A stretch of DNA of 64,000 nucleotides from Desulfacinum hydrothermale DSM 13146 (GTDB lineage Bacteria > Desulfobacterota > Syntrophobacteria > Syntrophobacterales > DSM-9756): assembly GCF_900176285.1 (NCBI RefSeq), contig NZ_FWXF01000001.1, positions 477,888 to 541,887 of the forward strand. Reading direction: 5' to 3'. Positions 28,274 through 38,378 of the stretch are shown here, one piece after another. The notes under the pieces were generated by a model. The model ran no database searches. It saw only the letters and a list, made by a program, of their open reading frames with translations, and was not told where the DNA came from. Both the position numbers and the translations under genes were made by a program. Position 1 is the stretch's first letter. The number at the start of each line of letters is the position of its first letter.

Positions 28274-29308
28274 TCAGGAAGATACCACCTGAGCGGCCAG
28301 TTGTCCACAGGCCGCGCGGATATCGGCTCCTCGACTCTGCCGGATGGTGGCTGTCACATGGGCGTTTTTCAGGATCTCCTGGAAGGCCAGGATGCGTTCT
28401 TCCGGGGGCGTCTGAAAAGCCAAGGCCGGGTGCGGATTGAAGGGGATGAGGTTCACCTTGGCGCGAACCCCGCTGAGCAGCTTCAGGAGGCGCCGTGCGT
28501 CTTCGGCCCGGTCGTTCACGTCCCGGATCAGGATGTATTCAAAGGTGATGCGCTTTCGGGAAGGCATGGGGTAGTGGCGGCACGCTTGCATCAGCTCTTC
28601 CAGCGGGTAGGTGCGGTTGATGGGCATGAGACGGTCCCGGGTTTCGTTGTCAGCGGCATGAAGACTGACCGCCAGATTGACGGGGCTTTCTTCGCCCAGT
28701 TGGCGCATCTTGGGGACCAGGCCCGCCGTGGACAGGGTGATGCGCCGGTGGGAAAAGCCAAGCCCCTTGGGGTCCAAAAGAATCTTGAGCGCCCGGATCA
28801 CCTGACGGTAGTTGGCCAGGGGTTCGCCCATGCCCATGAAGACGATATTGGTGAGGCGCCCTTCTTTACCCAGGTGATGTTGCACCTGAATGACCTGATC
28901 CACGATTTCCGCCGTCATCAGATTCCGGGTCAGTCCCAGGGTGCCGGTCAGGCAGAAGCGGCAGCCCAAAGCGCATCCCACCTGGCTGGACACGCACAGG
29001 GTGTTGCGCGGGGGATCGGGGATGAGCACCGATTCGATGTGGTGGCCGTCGTGCAGGCGAAACAGGAACTTGCGGGTTCCATCCTCCGCCTCCTGGGTTT
29101 TGACCAGGCTCAAGGCGTCCAGATAGGTGCCGAACTCCAGCTGGGTCCGAAAGGTCTTGGCCAGATCGGTGCACTCGTCCCACGATCGCACGGAACGCCC
29201 GTAGACGTGCCGGAAGATCTGACGGGCCCGGAAACGCCGCTCGCCGATGCTCTCCACCCAGGCTTCCAGTTCGTCGATCGGATAGTCTTTGATGAAAATC
29301 CGTTCCAT
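28274..29308 (-). CDS. rlmN: Dual-specificity 23S rRNA/tRNA adenine C2-methyltransferase
   Basis: 344 residues, radical SAM enzyme that methylates A2503 of 23S rRNA (and A37 of some tRNAs). The iron-sulfur cluster site is CALGCRFC (Cys112, 116, 119). The methyl-carrier cysteine is Cys334 in RAACGQLA. FMGMGEPL and NLAVSLHAA are characteristic. ATG lies 3 nt after the stop of the deacetylase-like gene, so the two are co-transcribed. Confidence 0.96.
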   Translation of the reverse strand: MERIFIKDYPIDELEAWVESIGERRFRARQIFRHVYGRSVRSWDECTDLAKTFRTQLEFGTYLDALSLVKTQEAEDGTRKFLFRLHDGHHIESVLIPDPPRNTLCVSSQVGCALGCRFCLTGTLGLTRNLMTAEIVDQVIQVQHHLGKEGRLTNIVFMGMGEPLANYRQVIRALKILLDPKGLGFSHRRITLSTAGLVPKMRQLGEESPVNLAVSLHAADNETRDRLMPINRTYPLEELMQACRHYPMPSRKRITFEYILIRDVNDRAEDARRLLKLLSGVRAKVNLIPFNPHPALAFQTPPEERILAFQEILKNAHVTATIRQSRGADIRAACGQLAAQVVSS

Positions 29309-29311
29309 CCC

Positions 29312-30631
29312 TCAGCTGCTCTTGGTGAGGTAGCGGTTGTTGCGCCGGTCCTGCAGAAACGCCCGATCGTAGGCCCTGAGATTGACCGTGTCGTACCATT
29401 CTTCACCCAGCGCCAGGCAGGCATTGCAGGCCTTGCGCGGGATGTGGACCGCGAAGATATGGTATCCCCGGTCGGTCAGGGAGTCGATGGACAGGACACC
29501 GCTGCAGTCCGGGCACACGCGGAGGCGTTCCTTCTGGTTTTCCAGGATGTTGTCCGTGTCGTAAAAGATCGTTCGTTCGCGCTGGGCGAATTCCTTGCTC
29601 TCCCGGTTGTGTGCGACGATCTCGGCACACTTGCCGTAATAGTCCAGGATCTCGTCGGTCAGCTTGTGGATGTGGGCGTCCGTTTCGGCCGACTGGCGGA
29701 TCTTTTCCGGGTCGTAGTCGGGCTCCTGGACCTTGCTGTAGTCCAGGCCCGCCAAGGCCAGGATGATGCCCACGTTCACATAGGGCAGAGCCCCTTCGAT
29801 GGAATAGCCGCCTTCCAGGACGGCCACGTCCGGTTGCAGCATTTCCGTGAGCCGCGCGTAGCCCTGGGCGCAGAAGTTCATGTTGGTGATGGGGTCCGTG
29901 TAATGGTTGTCCTGGCCGGCGGAGTTGATCACGATCTGGGGCTGGAAGTCCTTCAGGATCGGGAGCACCACCTTTTCCATCACACGCAAAAACCCTTCCT
30001 GGGAGGTGCCCGGGGGAAGGGGGATGTTGATGGTGGATCCCATGGCCGTGGGACCGCCCAGTTCATGGTGGAAGCCTGATCCGGGATAGAGGGTCCGGCC
30101 GTCCTGGTGGATGGACAGGAAGAGGGTGTCGGGGTCGTGCCAGTAGATATCCTGAGTGCCGTCCCCGTGGTGACAATCGGTGTCCACGATGGCAATGCGT
30201 TCCAGGCCGTAGGCGGCCCGCAGGTATTCGACCATCATGGCCTCGATGTTCACGTTGCAGAAGCCGCGGGCTCCGTGGACCACGCGCATGGCGTGATGAC
30301 CGGGGGGACGGACCAGTGCGAAGCCGCGCTCCACGCGCTTTTCCATAACGGCCGTGGCAATGGTCTTGGCGCCGCCCGCGCTGATCAGATGGCTCTGCGT
30401 CAGGACGCTCCACTCGTCCGGGACGCAGAAGTGCACCCGCCGCACGTCCTCGAGGGTGGCCATGTCCGGTTTCATCTCCACCACGCCGTCGATATCCAGG
30501 ATACCTTCTTCGATGATTTGGTCCTGCGTATAGAGAAGACGCTCTTCCCTTTCCGGGTGCGTGGGGCTGATGGCCCAGTCGAAGGCGGGGAAAAAGACGA
30601 GACCGGTGGTGTGTTTTGCCTGCAGCATCAT
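29312..30631 (-). CDS. Histone deacetylase-like amidohydrolase with C-terminal zinc ribbon
   Basis: 439 residues. Residues 1-320 are a class II-like HDAC/acetoin-utilisation fold: RPPGHHAMR and the zinc-site DTDCHHGDGTQ are present, and AVLEGGYSIEG follows with the usual GGY. Bacterial members deacetylate small acetylpolyamines or acetyl-lysines. The C-terminal part adds two CxxC pairs (CPDCSG and KACNAC, about 36 residues apart) that would form a zinc ribbon; this extension is not in the textbook enzymes. Two ATG codons (30631 and 30628) follow CGGAGACG. It is co-directional with rlmN. Confidence 0.85.
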   Translation of the reverse strand: MMLQAKHTTGLVFFPAFDWAISPTHPEREERLLYTQDQIIEEGILDIDGVVEMKPDMATLEDVRRVHFCVPDEWSVLTQSHLISAGGAKTIATAVMEKRVERGFALVRPPGHHAMRVVHGARGFCNVNIEAMMVEYLRAAYGLERIAIVDTDCHHGDGTQDIYWHDPDTLFLSIHQDGRTLYPGSGFHHELGGPTAMGSTINIPLPPGTSQEGFLRVMEKVVLPILKDFQPQIVINSAGQDNHYTDPITNMNFCAQGYARLTEMLQPDVAVLEGGYSIEGALPYVNVGIILALAGLDYSKVQEPDYDPEKIRQSAETDAHIHKLTDEILDYYGKCAEIVAHNRESKEFAQRERTIFYDTDNILENQKERLRVCPDCSGVLSIDSLTDRGYHIFAVHIPRKACNACLALGEEWYDTVNLRAYDRAFLQDRRNNRYLTKSS

Positions 30632-30773
30632 ATCGTCTCCGTTCGTTGCCGGATCCGGCCCGGCACCCACTAAACCGCGGAAGTACCCGACTTGCCGGCG
30701 GTCGGGGCGCGGCGGCCCAAGCCCTTCCTGACATCCGTGGGCCCCTTGCGATTTCCCGGGGTCCCGGATCGAC

Positions 30774-32498
30774 TCAACCTCTTTCCGGTGAGCCCGCCTG
30801 GCGAGCGACATCCCGGGAGGCATGGATCTGGTTGATGATCGACCGATAGGTGCCGATGAGCCCTGGTTTGACTTGGGCCTTCACCCGGAAGTTCTTCCCG
30901 GTGGTGTAGAATCCCCGAACCATGTTGAATTGGTGTTCTTCCAGGATCTCCATCTCCAGATCCCCGGGATCGGCTCCTTCGGCCAAGGCCTTTTCCCCCA
31001 ACAGCTCAAGGGCCAGATCCACGGCCTTCTTCTTGTCGAAGTCCCTTTTCACCGGCTGGTAGAAAGCCTCTTCGGGTGCCGATGCAATGCCCCGTTCGGT
31101 GTCCACAAAGAGCGTCACTTCGCAGGTGGTTCGAGCCAGCCCCGCGCCCACGGCATTGGCCACGTGCCACTGGGGAACCACCCGAACCGTGTAGGGGCCC
31201 AGCTCTTCCATACGCGATGCGAAAAAGGGCGCCGGCCCGCCCAGCACCAGCAGTTCTTTGGGCTGGACCCGATAGCCTTCCAGCAGTTCGCGGACGGTGT
31301 AGACGGGCTTGGTGTTGATGGCGTCCACCATCTCCCGGGCCGCGTCCAGGATCCGGGTGCAGGCCAGATCGAAGACCCTGCGGGCCGCATCTTCCAAGGA
31401 CGTGTCCAGTTCCCGGGCTATCCGTTGGAGTCCCCTGCGGGCGGCGTCCACGTCGCCTTGGGTGTCGCGGCCCAGCACAAACAAGGCGTCCGTGGGCGTG
31501 GGGCAGGGGCCGCCGTAGGCCATGGCGGGACCCTCCCGGTCCGGGCCGATCTCGAGGATGCCGTTCGCAACTCGGACGGCACTGTCGCCGCCGAGGCCGA
31601 TGGAGCGGGTGTTGAGGGCGCGGATGAGCGTGCGGTAGCGGCCCAGCTGGGCTCCCAGCGGTGAGAGCAGGGGGGCGTCTCCCACCAGAACGGCCATATC
31701 GGTGGTGGTGCCGCCGATATCGAGAACCAGCGTGTCCGCTTCCCCCGAGACGAAAGGCAAAGATCCCATGACGCTGGCGGCGGGTCCGGAAAGGATGGAC
31801 TGCACCGGCAGGTCCAGGGACGCCTTGAAGCTCATGGTGCCTCCGTCCGCCTTGAGGATGTGAATGGGAATGTGGAGGCCGTGTTCTTCCAGGGAACGAC
31901 GGACGGCATCGAAAAAGCGCTTGTGGATGGGATAGACGGCCGCGTTCAGGTAGGCCGTGGCGATCCGCCGCGGAAAGTTCAGGTTGCCCGAAAGGCGGTG
32001 GCCCATGACCACGTAGTCGAAGTGATCCTCCAGGATCTGCTGGATCTGAATTTCGTGCTTGGGGTTCCTCACGGAGAATTTTCCCACCACCCCCACCTGG
32101 CGGATGCCCTGATTTCTCAGGCGTGCCCCCACGGACTCGATCTCCATGGGGTCGATGGGCTGAATCTCGCGACCTCGGTGGTCGATGGAACCGGAGACCA
32201 CATGGTAGTGGGGGTTGGTGCGGAACGTTTCCGGATCCAGGCCGGGGCCGCTGGAAACGATCATCCCCACCGGCGCCAGCTTGTTTTCCGCGATGGCGTT
32301 GGTGGTCAGCGTGGTGCTCAAAACGACCCGCTCCAGCCTATCGGCGGGAAACCCGACCGTGACCTTTTCCAGGCCGCTCCAGACGCATTCGATGAGATTG
32401 GAGTGATCCGTGGGGACCTTCGCCTGCCGCTCGATTCCGCCGGGCCCCAGCAAGACCACGTCCGTATGGGTGCCGCCCACATCCAGTCCTATGATCAT
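30774..32498 (-). CDS. Hydantoinase/oxoprolinase A-type subunit
   Basis: 574 residues. The fold is ASKHA ATPase: IGLDVGGTHTDVVLLG at the N-terminus, LSTTLTTNAIAE, and DIGGTTTDMAVL in the centre. Enzymes of this group use ATP to open 5-oxoproline, hydantoin rings or carboxylate acetone. No matching HyuB subunit is encoded next to it in this window, so it may work alone or with a distant partner. ATG follows CGAGGAACG. The C-terminal 60 residues are rich in charged residues and unusual for the family. Confidence 0.85.
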   Translation of the reverse strand: MIIGLDVGGTHTDVVLLGPGGIERQAKVPTDHSNLIECVWSGLEKVTVGFPADRLERVVLSTTLTTNAIAENKLAPVGMIVSSGPGLDPETFRTNPHYHVVSGSIDHRGREIQPIDPMEIESVGARLRNQGIRQVGVVGKFSVRNPKHEIQIQQILEDHFDYVVMGHRLSGNLNFPRRIATAYLNAAVYPIHKRFFDAVRRSLEEHGLHIPIHILKADGGTMSFKASLDLPVQSILSGPAASVMGSLPFVSGEADTLVLDIGGTTTDMAVLVGDAPLLSPLGAQLGRYRTLIRALNTRSIGLGGDSAVRVANGILEIGPDREGPAMAYGGPCPTPTDALFVLGRDTQGDVDAARRGLQRIARELDTSLEDAARRVFDLACTRILDAAREMVDAINTKPVYTVRELLEGYRVQPKELLVLGGPAPFFASRMEELGPYTVRVVPQWHVANAVGAGLARTTCEVTLFVDTERGIASAPEEAFYQPVKRDFDKKKAVDLALELLGEKALAEGADPGDLEMEILEEHQFNMVRGFYTTGKNFRVKAQVKPGLIGTYRSIINQIHASRDVARQAGSPERG

Positions 32499-32620
32499 GA
32501 CGTTCCTCGGGGTCTTCGGTAAAGTGCCGAGAGTGCATGGTACCGTCTTTGTTGATGATGCCGTCCAGTCCGCATGCGCCGCCGCATTCCGCTTGAAAAT
32601 CTGCACTATAATCGGCCGAG

Positions 32621-32649
32621 ATGCTAACGAAAAGACCGGGGAGTGTCAA
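32621..32649 (-). promoter_or_regulatory. Candidate sigma-70 promoter for the hydantoinase gene
   Basis: On the minus strand a perfect TTGACA (32649-32644) is separated by 17 nt from TAGCAT (32626-32621). The transcript would have a leader of about 115 nt. Confidence 0.5.
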
Positions 32650-32756
32650 CGAACCTTTACCGTTGGTCGCCCTTGGGGCCGCGCTCGGCGCAGGGGGCCA
32701 ATGCCACGAAAATGGGACTTGCCATCGTCCCAAGGACTTGCCCCCTGGCAAAACCT

Positions 32757-32785
32757 TTGACAGGGATCCGGACTTCATGTATTGG
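32757..32785 (+). promoter_or_regulatory. Candidate sigma-70 promoter for the CoA-transferase genes
   Basis: TTGACA at 32757-32762, 17-nt spacer, and TATTGG as -10. The leader to 32962 would be about 170 nt. The 460-nt divergent region 32499-32961 holds both candidate promoters and no gene. Confidence 0.45.
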
Positions 32786-32961
32786 CGGGAAATATTTTTG
32801 GATTCAATGCCACACCGAACCTGTTCTTTGACATGAGGACACGAGCGCGCGGGCGCGAAAGTAGGTGGAGATCTTCCCGCCAACCCTAGACGACTTCATA
32901 TTCTTTGGATTCTCATCGGCCATCAAGCGGACTCGACAGCGCACGACGGAAGGGAAAAGCC

Positions 32962-33939
32962 ATGACGGACAGATCCAAGCAGATCACCCTCAGCGAAGCG
33001 GCGGAAATCATCAAGGATGGCACGATCCTCAGCTTTTCCGGATTCACCATTTGGAGACGCCCTTGCGCTCTTGTCTATGAACTCATCCGGCAGAAAAGGC
33101 GCCACTTGCACCTCATCGAGGTCAACAGCGGCCCCCATTCGGAGTTTCTCATCGGGGCCGGCTGTGTGGACGTGTGGGAGTCGTGCTGGATCGGCCATGA
33201 ACTGTACGGGAAGTATGGGGCCAACCTGGCTCGCAAGGTCCGCCAGAAAGAGATCGTCTACGAGGACTACAGCCATGCGGAGATGGCCTTCCGGTTTCAG
33301 GCCGCGGCGAGCGGCATGCCTTTCATGGCGACTCAGACGTCTTTAGGGACCGATATCCACAACCCGGAATACGACATGCTGGCCCGTGCCGGGCTTCGCA
33401 ACGGCAAGAACCCCAAAATTCCCCGAAAAAAATACGAATTCGTTGACGACCCTTTCTTCGGCGACGGACGCCAGACACTGGTACCGGCGGCCAAGGTGGA
33501 TGTGTCCGTTTTGGCGGTTCAGCAGGTGGGCGAAGAGGGAACGGTGCGCATCGCGGGGCAGTTTTTTACGGATCCCGAGGTGTGTCGGGCGGCGGACATC
33601 ACCATTGTGGTTGCCGAAGAGATCGTTCCCGAAGACTATCTACGTCGGGAATCTCACCTGAATAAAATTCCCAGTTTCCAGGTGGATTACGTGGTGGAAG
33701 GCCCCTGGGGGGCGCATCCCACGGGCATGTTCGGCTTCTACGACGTGGATGGTGAGTTCCTCCGCAATTTCTACATGCAGACCCGCAGTCAGGAAGGCTT
33801 CAACGAATTCGCCAAGGAATGGATCTTCGGTCTCAATCACGACGGATATCTGAATAAACTGGGTGTTCCCCGCCTGGCTCGTCTCAAGGCCAACACGGCT
33901 CTCCACTACAGCACCCGCGTCGAGAGGGGGAAGAAATGA
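32962..33939 (+). CDS. CoA-transferase alpha subunit, glutaconate CoA-transferase family
   Basis: 325 residues, GctA-like. It carries the N-terminal subunit of a family I CoA-transferase that exchanges CoA between acyl-CoA and carboxylic acids. Features are LSFSGFTIWRRPCALVYELIRQ at the start and NGPWG/HPTG-like loops (VVEGPWGAHPTGMFG). ATG is preceded by GGAAGGG. It overlaps the beta subunit by ATGA (33936-33939). The substrate is unknown; neighbouring thiolase and acyl-CoA dehydrogenase genes fit a dicarboxylic or short-chain acid. Confidence 0.87.
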   Translation: MTDRSKQITLSEAAEIIKDGTILSFSGFTIWRRPCALVYELIRQKRRHLHLIEVNSGPHSEFLIGAGCVDVWESCWIGHELYGKYGANLARKVRQKEIVYEDYSHAEMAFRFQAAASGMPFMATQTSLGTDIHNPEYDMLARAGLRNGKNPKIPRKKYEFVDDPFFGDGRQTLVPAAKVDVSVLAVQQVGEEGTVRIAGQFFTDPEVCRAADITIVVAEEIVPEDYLRRESHLNKIPSFQVDYVVEGPWGAHPTGMFGFYDVDGEFLRNFYMQTRSQEGFNEFAKEWIFGLNHDGYLNKLGVPRLARLKANTALHYSTRVERGKK

Positions 33940-34775
33940 CAAGCGCACGCGATACTGCACAACCGGACGAATACACCCTGGCAGATCTCATGACGGTGGC
34001 AGCGGCTCGAGAGGTGCGCGACCATGAGGTGGTTTTTGCCGGTACCGGCATGCCCATGATCTCCATTATGCTGGCCCAGAAAACCCATGCGCCGAACCTC
34101 AAACTCATTTTCGAGGCAGGCACTCTGGATGGTCGGCCGCGGGAACTGCCGACTTCGGTGGGGGACCCGCGTTGTGAAGTGGGTGCCTCGGTCGCTTCGG
34201 GCCTCTACGAAGCCTTTAGCATCGCGCAGCGTGGCTATGTGGATTTGGGCTTCCTGGGCGGGGCCGAAGTGGATGAATACGGTAATGTGAACACCACTTC
34301 CATCGGCGACTACCTGAACCCCCTGCTTCGGCTCACGGGCAGCGGCGGCAACCCGGATATCAACTCTTTCAGCCAACGTACGGTCTACATCATGGTGCAC
34401 GAGAAGCGACGCTTTCCCAAGCACGTCAGCTATATCACCAGCCCGGGTTGGCGGGTCAAGAAATGGCCGTCCGGGGAGTGGGTCCATCGCAGGGAGCTCT
34501 ACGGATCGGCCTTCCGGGGCGGCCCCAGTGCCGTCATCAGCACGGCGGGGGTGTTCCGATTCGATGAGGAGACGGGCCGCATGTATTTGGAAACCTGCCA
34601 TCCCGGCAAAACACCTGAGGAGATCCGCGAATTGTGCGAGTTCGATCTGGATATTTCCCGTGTGATCGGTGAAACGCTGGCGCCCACCCATGAGGAGATC
34701 CGGCTCATTCACGAGGTGCTGGACCCCGAAGAAATCTTCCTGCCCAGGCCGAAGAAAAGGGGTTCAGCCGGCTAA
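33936..34775 (+). CDS. CoA-transferase beta subunit, glutaconate CoA-transferase family
   Basis: 279 residues, GctB-like. In this family the catalytic glutamate sits in the beta subunit; here the best candidate is Glu62 or so in LIFEAGTLDG. GFLGGAEVDEYGNVNTTSIGD is a strong family signature. Its start is fixed by overlap with the alpha subunit. Residues 170-200 (WRVKKWPSGEWVHR) are unusually basic. It is followed by a 390-nt non-coding stretch. Confidence 0.87.
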   Translation: MTSARDTAQPDEYTLADLMTVAAAREVRDHEVVFAGTGMPMISIMLAQKTHAPNLKLIFEAGTLDGRPRELPTSVGDPRCEVGASVASGLYEAFSIAQRGYVDLGFLGGAEVDEYGNVNTTSIGDYLNPLLRLTGSGGNPDINSFSQRTVYIMVHEKRRFPKHVSYITSPGWRVKKWPSGEWVHRRELYGSAFRGGPSAVISTAGVFRFDEETGRMYLETCHPGKTPEEIRELCEFDLDISRVIGETLAPTHEEIRLIHEVLDPEEIFLPRPKKRGSAG

Positions 34776-35167
34776 TGATTACCTCTGAGTAGGCAAGTGA
34801 TGTGGAGACGGAGTCTGAAATAGCCTGTGGCTCAGAAGCCGCAGGCAGGGAGTTCCAGGGTTTGGATTGTGTTGACCAGCTCTTCCATCGGCCCGTTGGT
34901 GATACGGTCGTAGGGGCGGGTTCGGAACCCGCCCCCATTCGAGGCTGTTCGAGAACAGCCAAGGGTCCACATGGGGCAGTGGAATCCAGGTCGTTAAAAG
35001 TACTCAAGAAAGACGAAAGGTCATTGGTGGACAGGCTCCTGGAGGGGGTCTGGTGCGCGATGCCTTTCAAAAAACCTTTCTTTACAACAAACGACAAAGC
35101 GGCTAAAGTTTCGTGATTTTTCTGTGCCCGCCGGCTTCCAGCGACCCGTGGTAAAGGCGATTCGACC
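34776..35167. other. Intergenic region with REP-like palindrome
   Basis: No supportable gene. The centre holds the second copy of the AGGGGCGGG palindrome; nearby GCTGTTC-GAGAACAGC is another short inverted repeat. No terminator with T-run after the CoA-transferase genes was seen. The rhomboid gene at 35168 has no clear promoter here. Confidence 0.5.
34912..34936. repeat. REP-like palindrome, copy 2
   Basis: GGGGCGGGTTC-GGAACCCGCCCC: 10-bp stem, almost no loop, same stem as at 8459-8483. Confidence 0.65.
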
Positions 35168-35851
35168 ATGATTCCCCTTCGCGATGCCAATCCATCCAGG
35201 CGAGTTCCCATCGTCACGTACCTGATCATTTCCCTGTGCGTTTTGGCGTTCTTTTTCGAGCTGCTGCAGGGACCGGGGCTTCGCGCCTTCCTGTTCCAAT
35301 ACGGCATCGTCCCCGTACGCTATACGCGCCTGGATGTGGCGGCCCATTTCACCGTCTGGGAGCAGGCCATTCCCTTCCTGACCACCCTGTTTCTCCATGG
35401 CGGCTGGATGCACTTGATCGGCAACATGTGGGTCCTGCACATCTTCGGAGACAACGTGGAAGGCGCCCTGGGACACGGCCGTTTCGCGCTCTTTTATCTC
35501 CTGAGCGGCCTGGCCGCATCGGTTTTGCACCTTGTGACCAACGTACATTCCGCCGTGCCGACCATTGGGGCCAGCGGAGCCATCGCCGGCGTCATGGGGG
35601 CCTACTTTGTCTTGTACCCCAGGGCCCGGGTGCTCACCTTGGTGCCGATCTTTTTCTTCTTCACCCTGGTGGAAATCCCGGCCTACGTGTTCCTGGGATT
35701 CTGGTTCGTTTTGCAATTTTTCAGCGGCGCCTTCTCCCTGGCCGGAGGGCAGGTGCAGGCGGGAGGCGTAGCATGGTGGGCCCACGTGGGAGGCTTTGTG
35801 GCGGGGATCTTTTTGCTTCGGATCCTGAGGCCCGCGCGGCGCTTTGCATGA
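35168..35851 (+). CDS. Rhomboid family intramembrane serine protease
   Basis: 227 residues, six or seven membrane helices. The catalytic Ser lies in TIGASGAIAGVMGAYF (GASGA) and the catalytic His in WWAHVGGFVAGI; FLHGGWMHLIGNMWVLHIFGDNVE is the loop-1/helix-2 signature. The extended C-terminal tail after the last helix is short. It cleaves membrane proteins within or near the bilayer. Substrates are unknown. Confidence 0.93.
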   Translation: MIPLRDANPSRRVPIVTYLIISLCVLAFFFELLQGPGLRAFLFQYGIVPVRYTRLDVAAHFTVWEQAIPFLTTLFLHGGWMHLIGNMWVLHIFGDNVEGALGHGRFALFYLLSGLAASVLHLVTNVHSAVPTIGASGAIAGVMGAYFVLYPRARVLTLVPIFFFFTLVEIPAYVFLGFWFVLQFFSGAFSLAGGQVQAGGVAWWAHVGGFVAGIFLLRILRPARRFA

Positions 35852-35936
35852 ATGAAGGGATCGGTGAGCTTCCGCTGACGAAGCACGGGCCGCGGCCTGC
35901 ACGTTCGGGGAAGGACTCCAGGAAGAGAGGGAACCC

Positions 35937-36239
35937 ATGGATCAAGCGTTTCTCCATTCCACCCCGGAAGGCGTGACCTTGACCCTGACGATCCAGCCCA
36001 ATGCCAAGAAATCGGAATTGGTGGGCGTTCACGACGGCGCCCTTCGAATCCGCATCGCGGCTCCGCCCGTGGAAGGGGCGGCCAACAAGGAATGCATCCG
36101 GTTTTGCGCCAAGCTGTTCGGCCTTTCCAAGAGTCGAGTGAAGATTTTGAAAGGAGAAAAGGCCCGCCACAAGGTGGTGCTCCTGAAGGGAGCCGAGATG
36201 CGGGCAATCCAGGAGTGCCTGGGCGGCATGGTGCCGTGA
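35937..36239 (+). CDS. DUF167 (YggU) family protein
   Basis: 100 residues. The family signature IQPNAKKSELVG, LRIRIAAPPVEGAANKECI and LSKSRVKILKGEKARHKVV is clear. The structure of the family is known but not its function. ATG lies after AGGAAGAGAGG. The downstream thiolase begins 52 nt later. Confidence 0.93.
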   Translation: MDQAFLHSTPEGVTLTLTIQPNAKKSELVGVHDGALRIRIAAPPVEGAANKECIRFCAKLFGLSKSRVKILKGEKARHKVVLLKGAEMRAIQECLGGMVP

Positions 36240-36291
36240 CCCAACGGGCACGGTTCCCAACCTGAAAAAGCGCGTTAGAGGAGGTGTGAGC

Positions 36292-37467
<1,176 letters not shown>

Positions 37468-37483
37468 GAAGGAGGAGATGGCG

Positions 37484-38335
37484 ATGGAAGTGAAGACGTT
37501 TGGGGTGATTGGAGCCGGTCAGATGGGCAATGGCATTGCCCAGGTGGCGGCCATGAGCGGCCTGCAGGTGATCATGAATGACATCAAGGACGAATTCGTC
37601 CAGCGGGGCCTCAACAACATCAAGAAGATCCTGGCCCGCAACGTGGACAAGGGCAAGATGAGCCAGGAGGAGATGGACGCGGTTCTGGGACGCATCAAGA
37701 CCAGCGTGGATCTCAAAGACATGGCCGCGGCCGATTACGTGGTGGAAGCCGCCACGGAAAACGAACCGATCAAGTTCCAGATCTTCCGGGACCTGGACGC
37801 CATCTGTCCCGAGCATGCCATTTTGGCCACCAACACCTCGTCCATTCCCATCGGACGGATCGCCAGCCAGACCAAGAGGCCGGAGAAGGTCATCGGCATG
37901 CACTTCATGAACCCGGTGCCCGTCATGAAGCTGGTGGAGGTGATCCGGGGCCTGGCCACCTCCGACGAGACCTTTAAGATCACCTGGGGACTGGCGGAAA
38001 AATTCGGCAAGACCCCCGCCGAAGCCCAGGATTATCCGGGATTTATCGCCAACCGCATCCTGATGCCCATGATCAACGAAGCGGTCTACTGCCTCTACCA
38101 CGGGGTGGGAACCCGCGAGGACATCGACACGGTCATGAAGCTGGGCATGAACCATCCCATGGGTCCTCTGGCCCTGGCCGACCTGATCGGACTGGACACC
38201 TGCCTGGCTATCATGGAAACCCTGTACCAGGGCTTTTGCGATTCCAAGTACCGGCCGTGTCCGCTGCTTCGAAAGTACGTGGAGGCCGGCTGGCTTGGCC
38301 GCAAGACGGGTCGGGGATTCTATGAATACAGCTGA
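37484..38335 (+). CDS. hbd: 3-hydroxyacyl-CoA (3-hydroxybutyryl-CoA) dehydrogenase
   Basis: 283 residues. The NAD-binding motif is GVIGAGQMGNGIAQ; the catalytic His is in GMHFMNPVPVMKLVE and Glu in EVIRG; FIANRILMPMINEA and NHPMGPLALADLIGLD follow. It oxidises 3-hydroxyacyl-CoA to the ketone. ATG 37484 is preferred because AAGGAGGAG lies 6 nt upstream; ATG 37478 would overlap that site. It follows the thiolase by 16 nt. Confidence 0.95.
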   Translation: MEVKTFGVIGAGQMGNGIAQVAAMSGLQVIMNDIKDEFVQRGLNNIKKILARNVDKGKMSQEEMDAVLGRIKTSVDLKDMAAADYVVEAATENEPIKFQIFRDLDAICPEHAILATNTSSIPIGRIASQTKRPEKVIGMHFMNPVPVMKLVEVIRGLATSDETFKITWGLAEKFGKTPAEAQDYPGFIANRILMPMINEAVYCLYHGVGTREDIDTVMKLGMNHPMGPLALADLIGLDTCLAIMETLYQGFCDSKYRPCPLLRKYVEAGWLGRKTGRGFYEYS

Positions 38336-38378
38336 TCCCCTTCATCATCCCTAATCGACAAAGATCGAGGTCTTCCCC

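Noticed and set aside
32828..32833. TTGACA as a second promoter for the CoA-transferase genes
   Set aside because: No acceptable -10 box at 16-18 nt; the following sequence is GC-rich.
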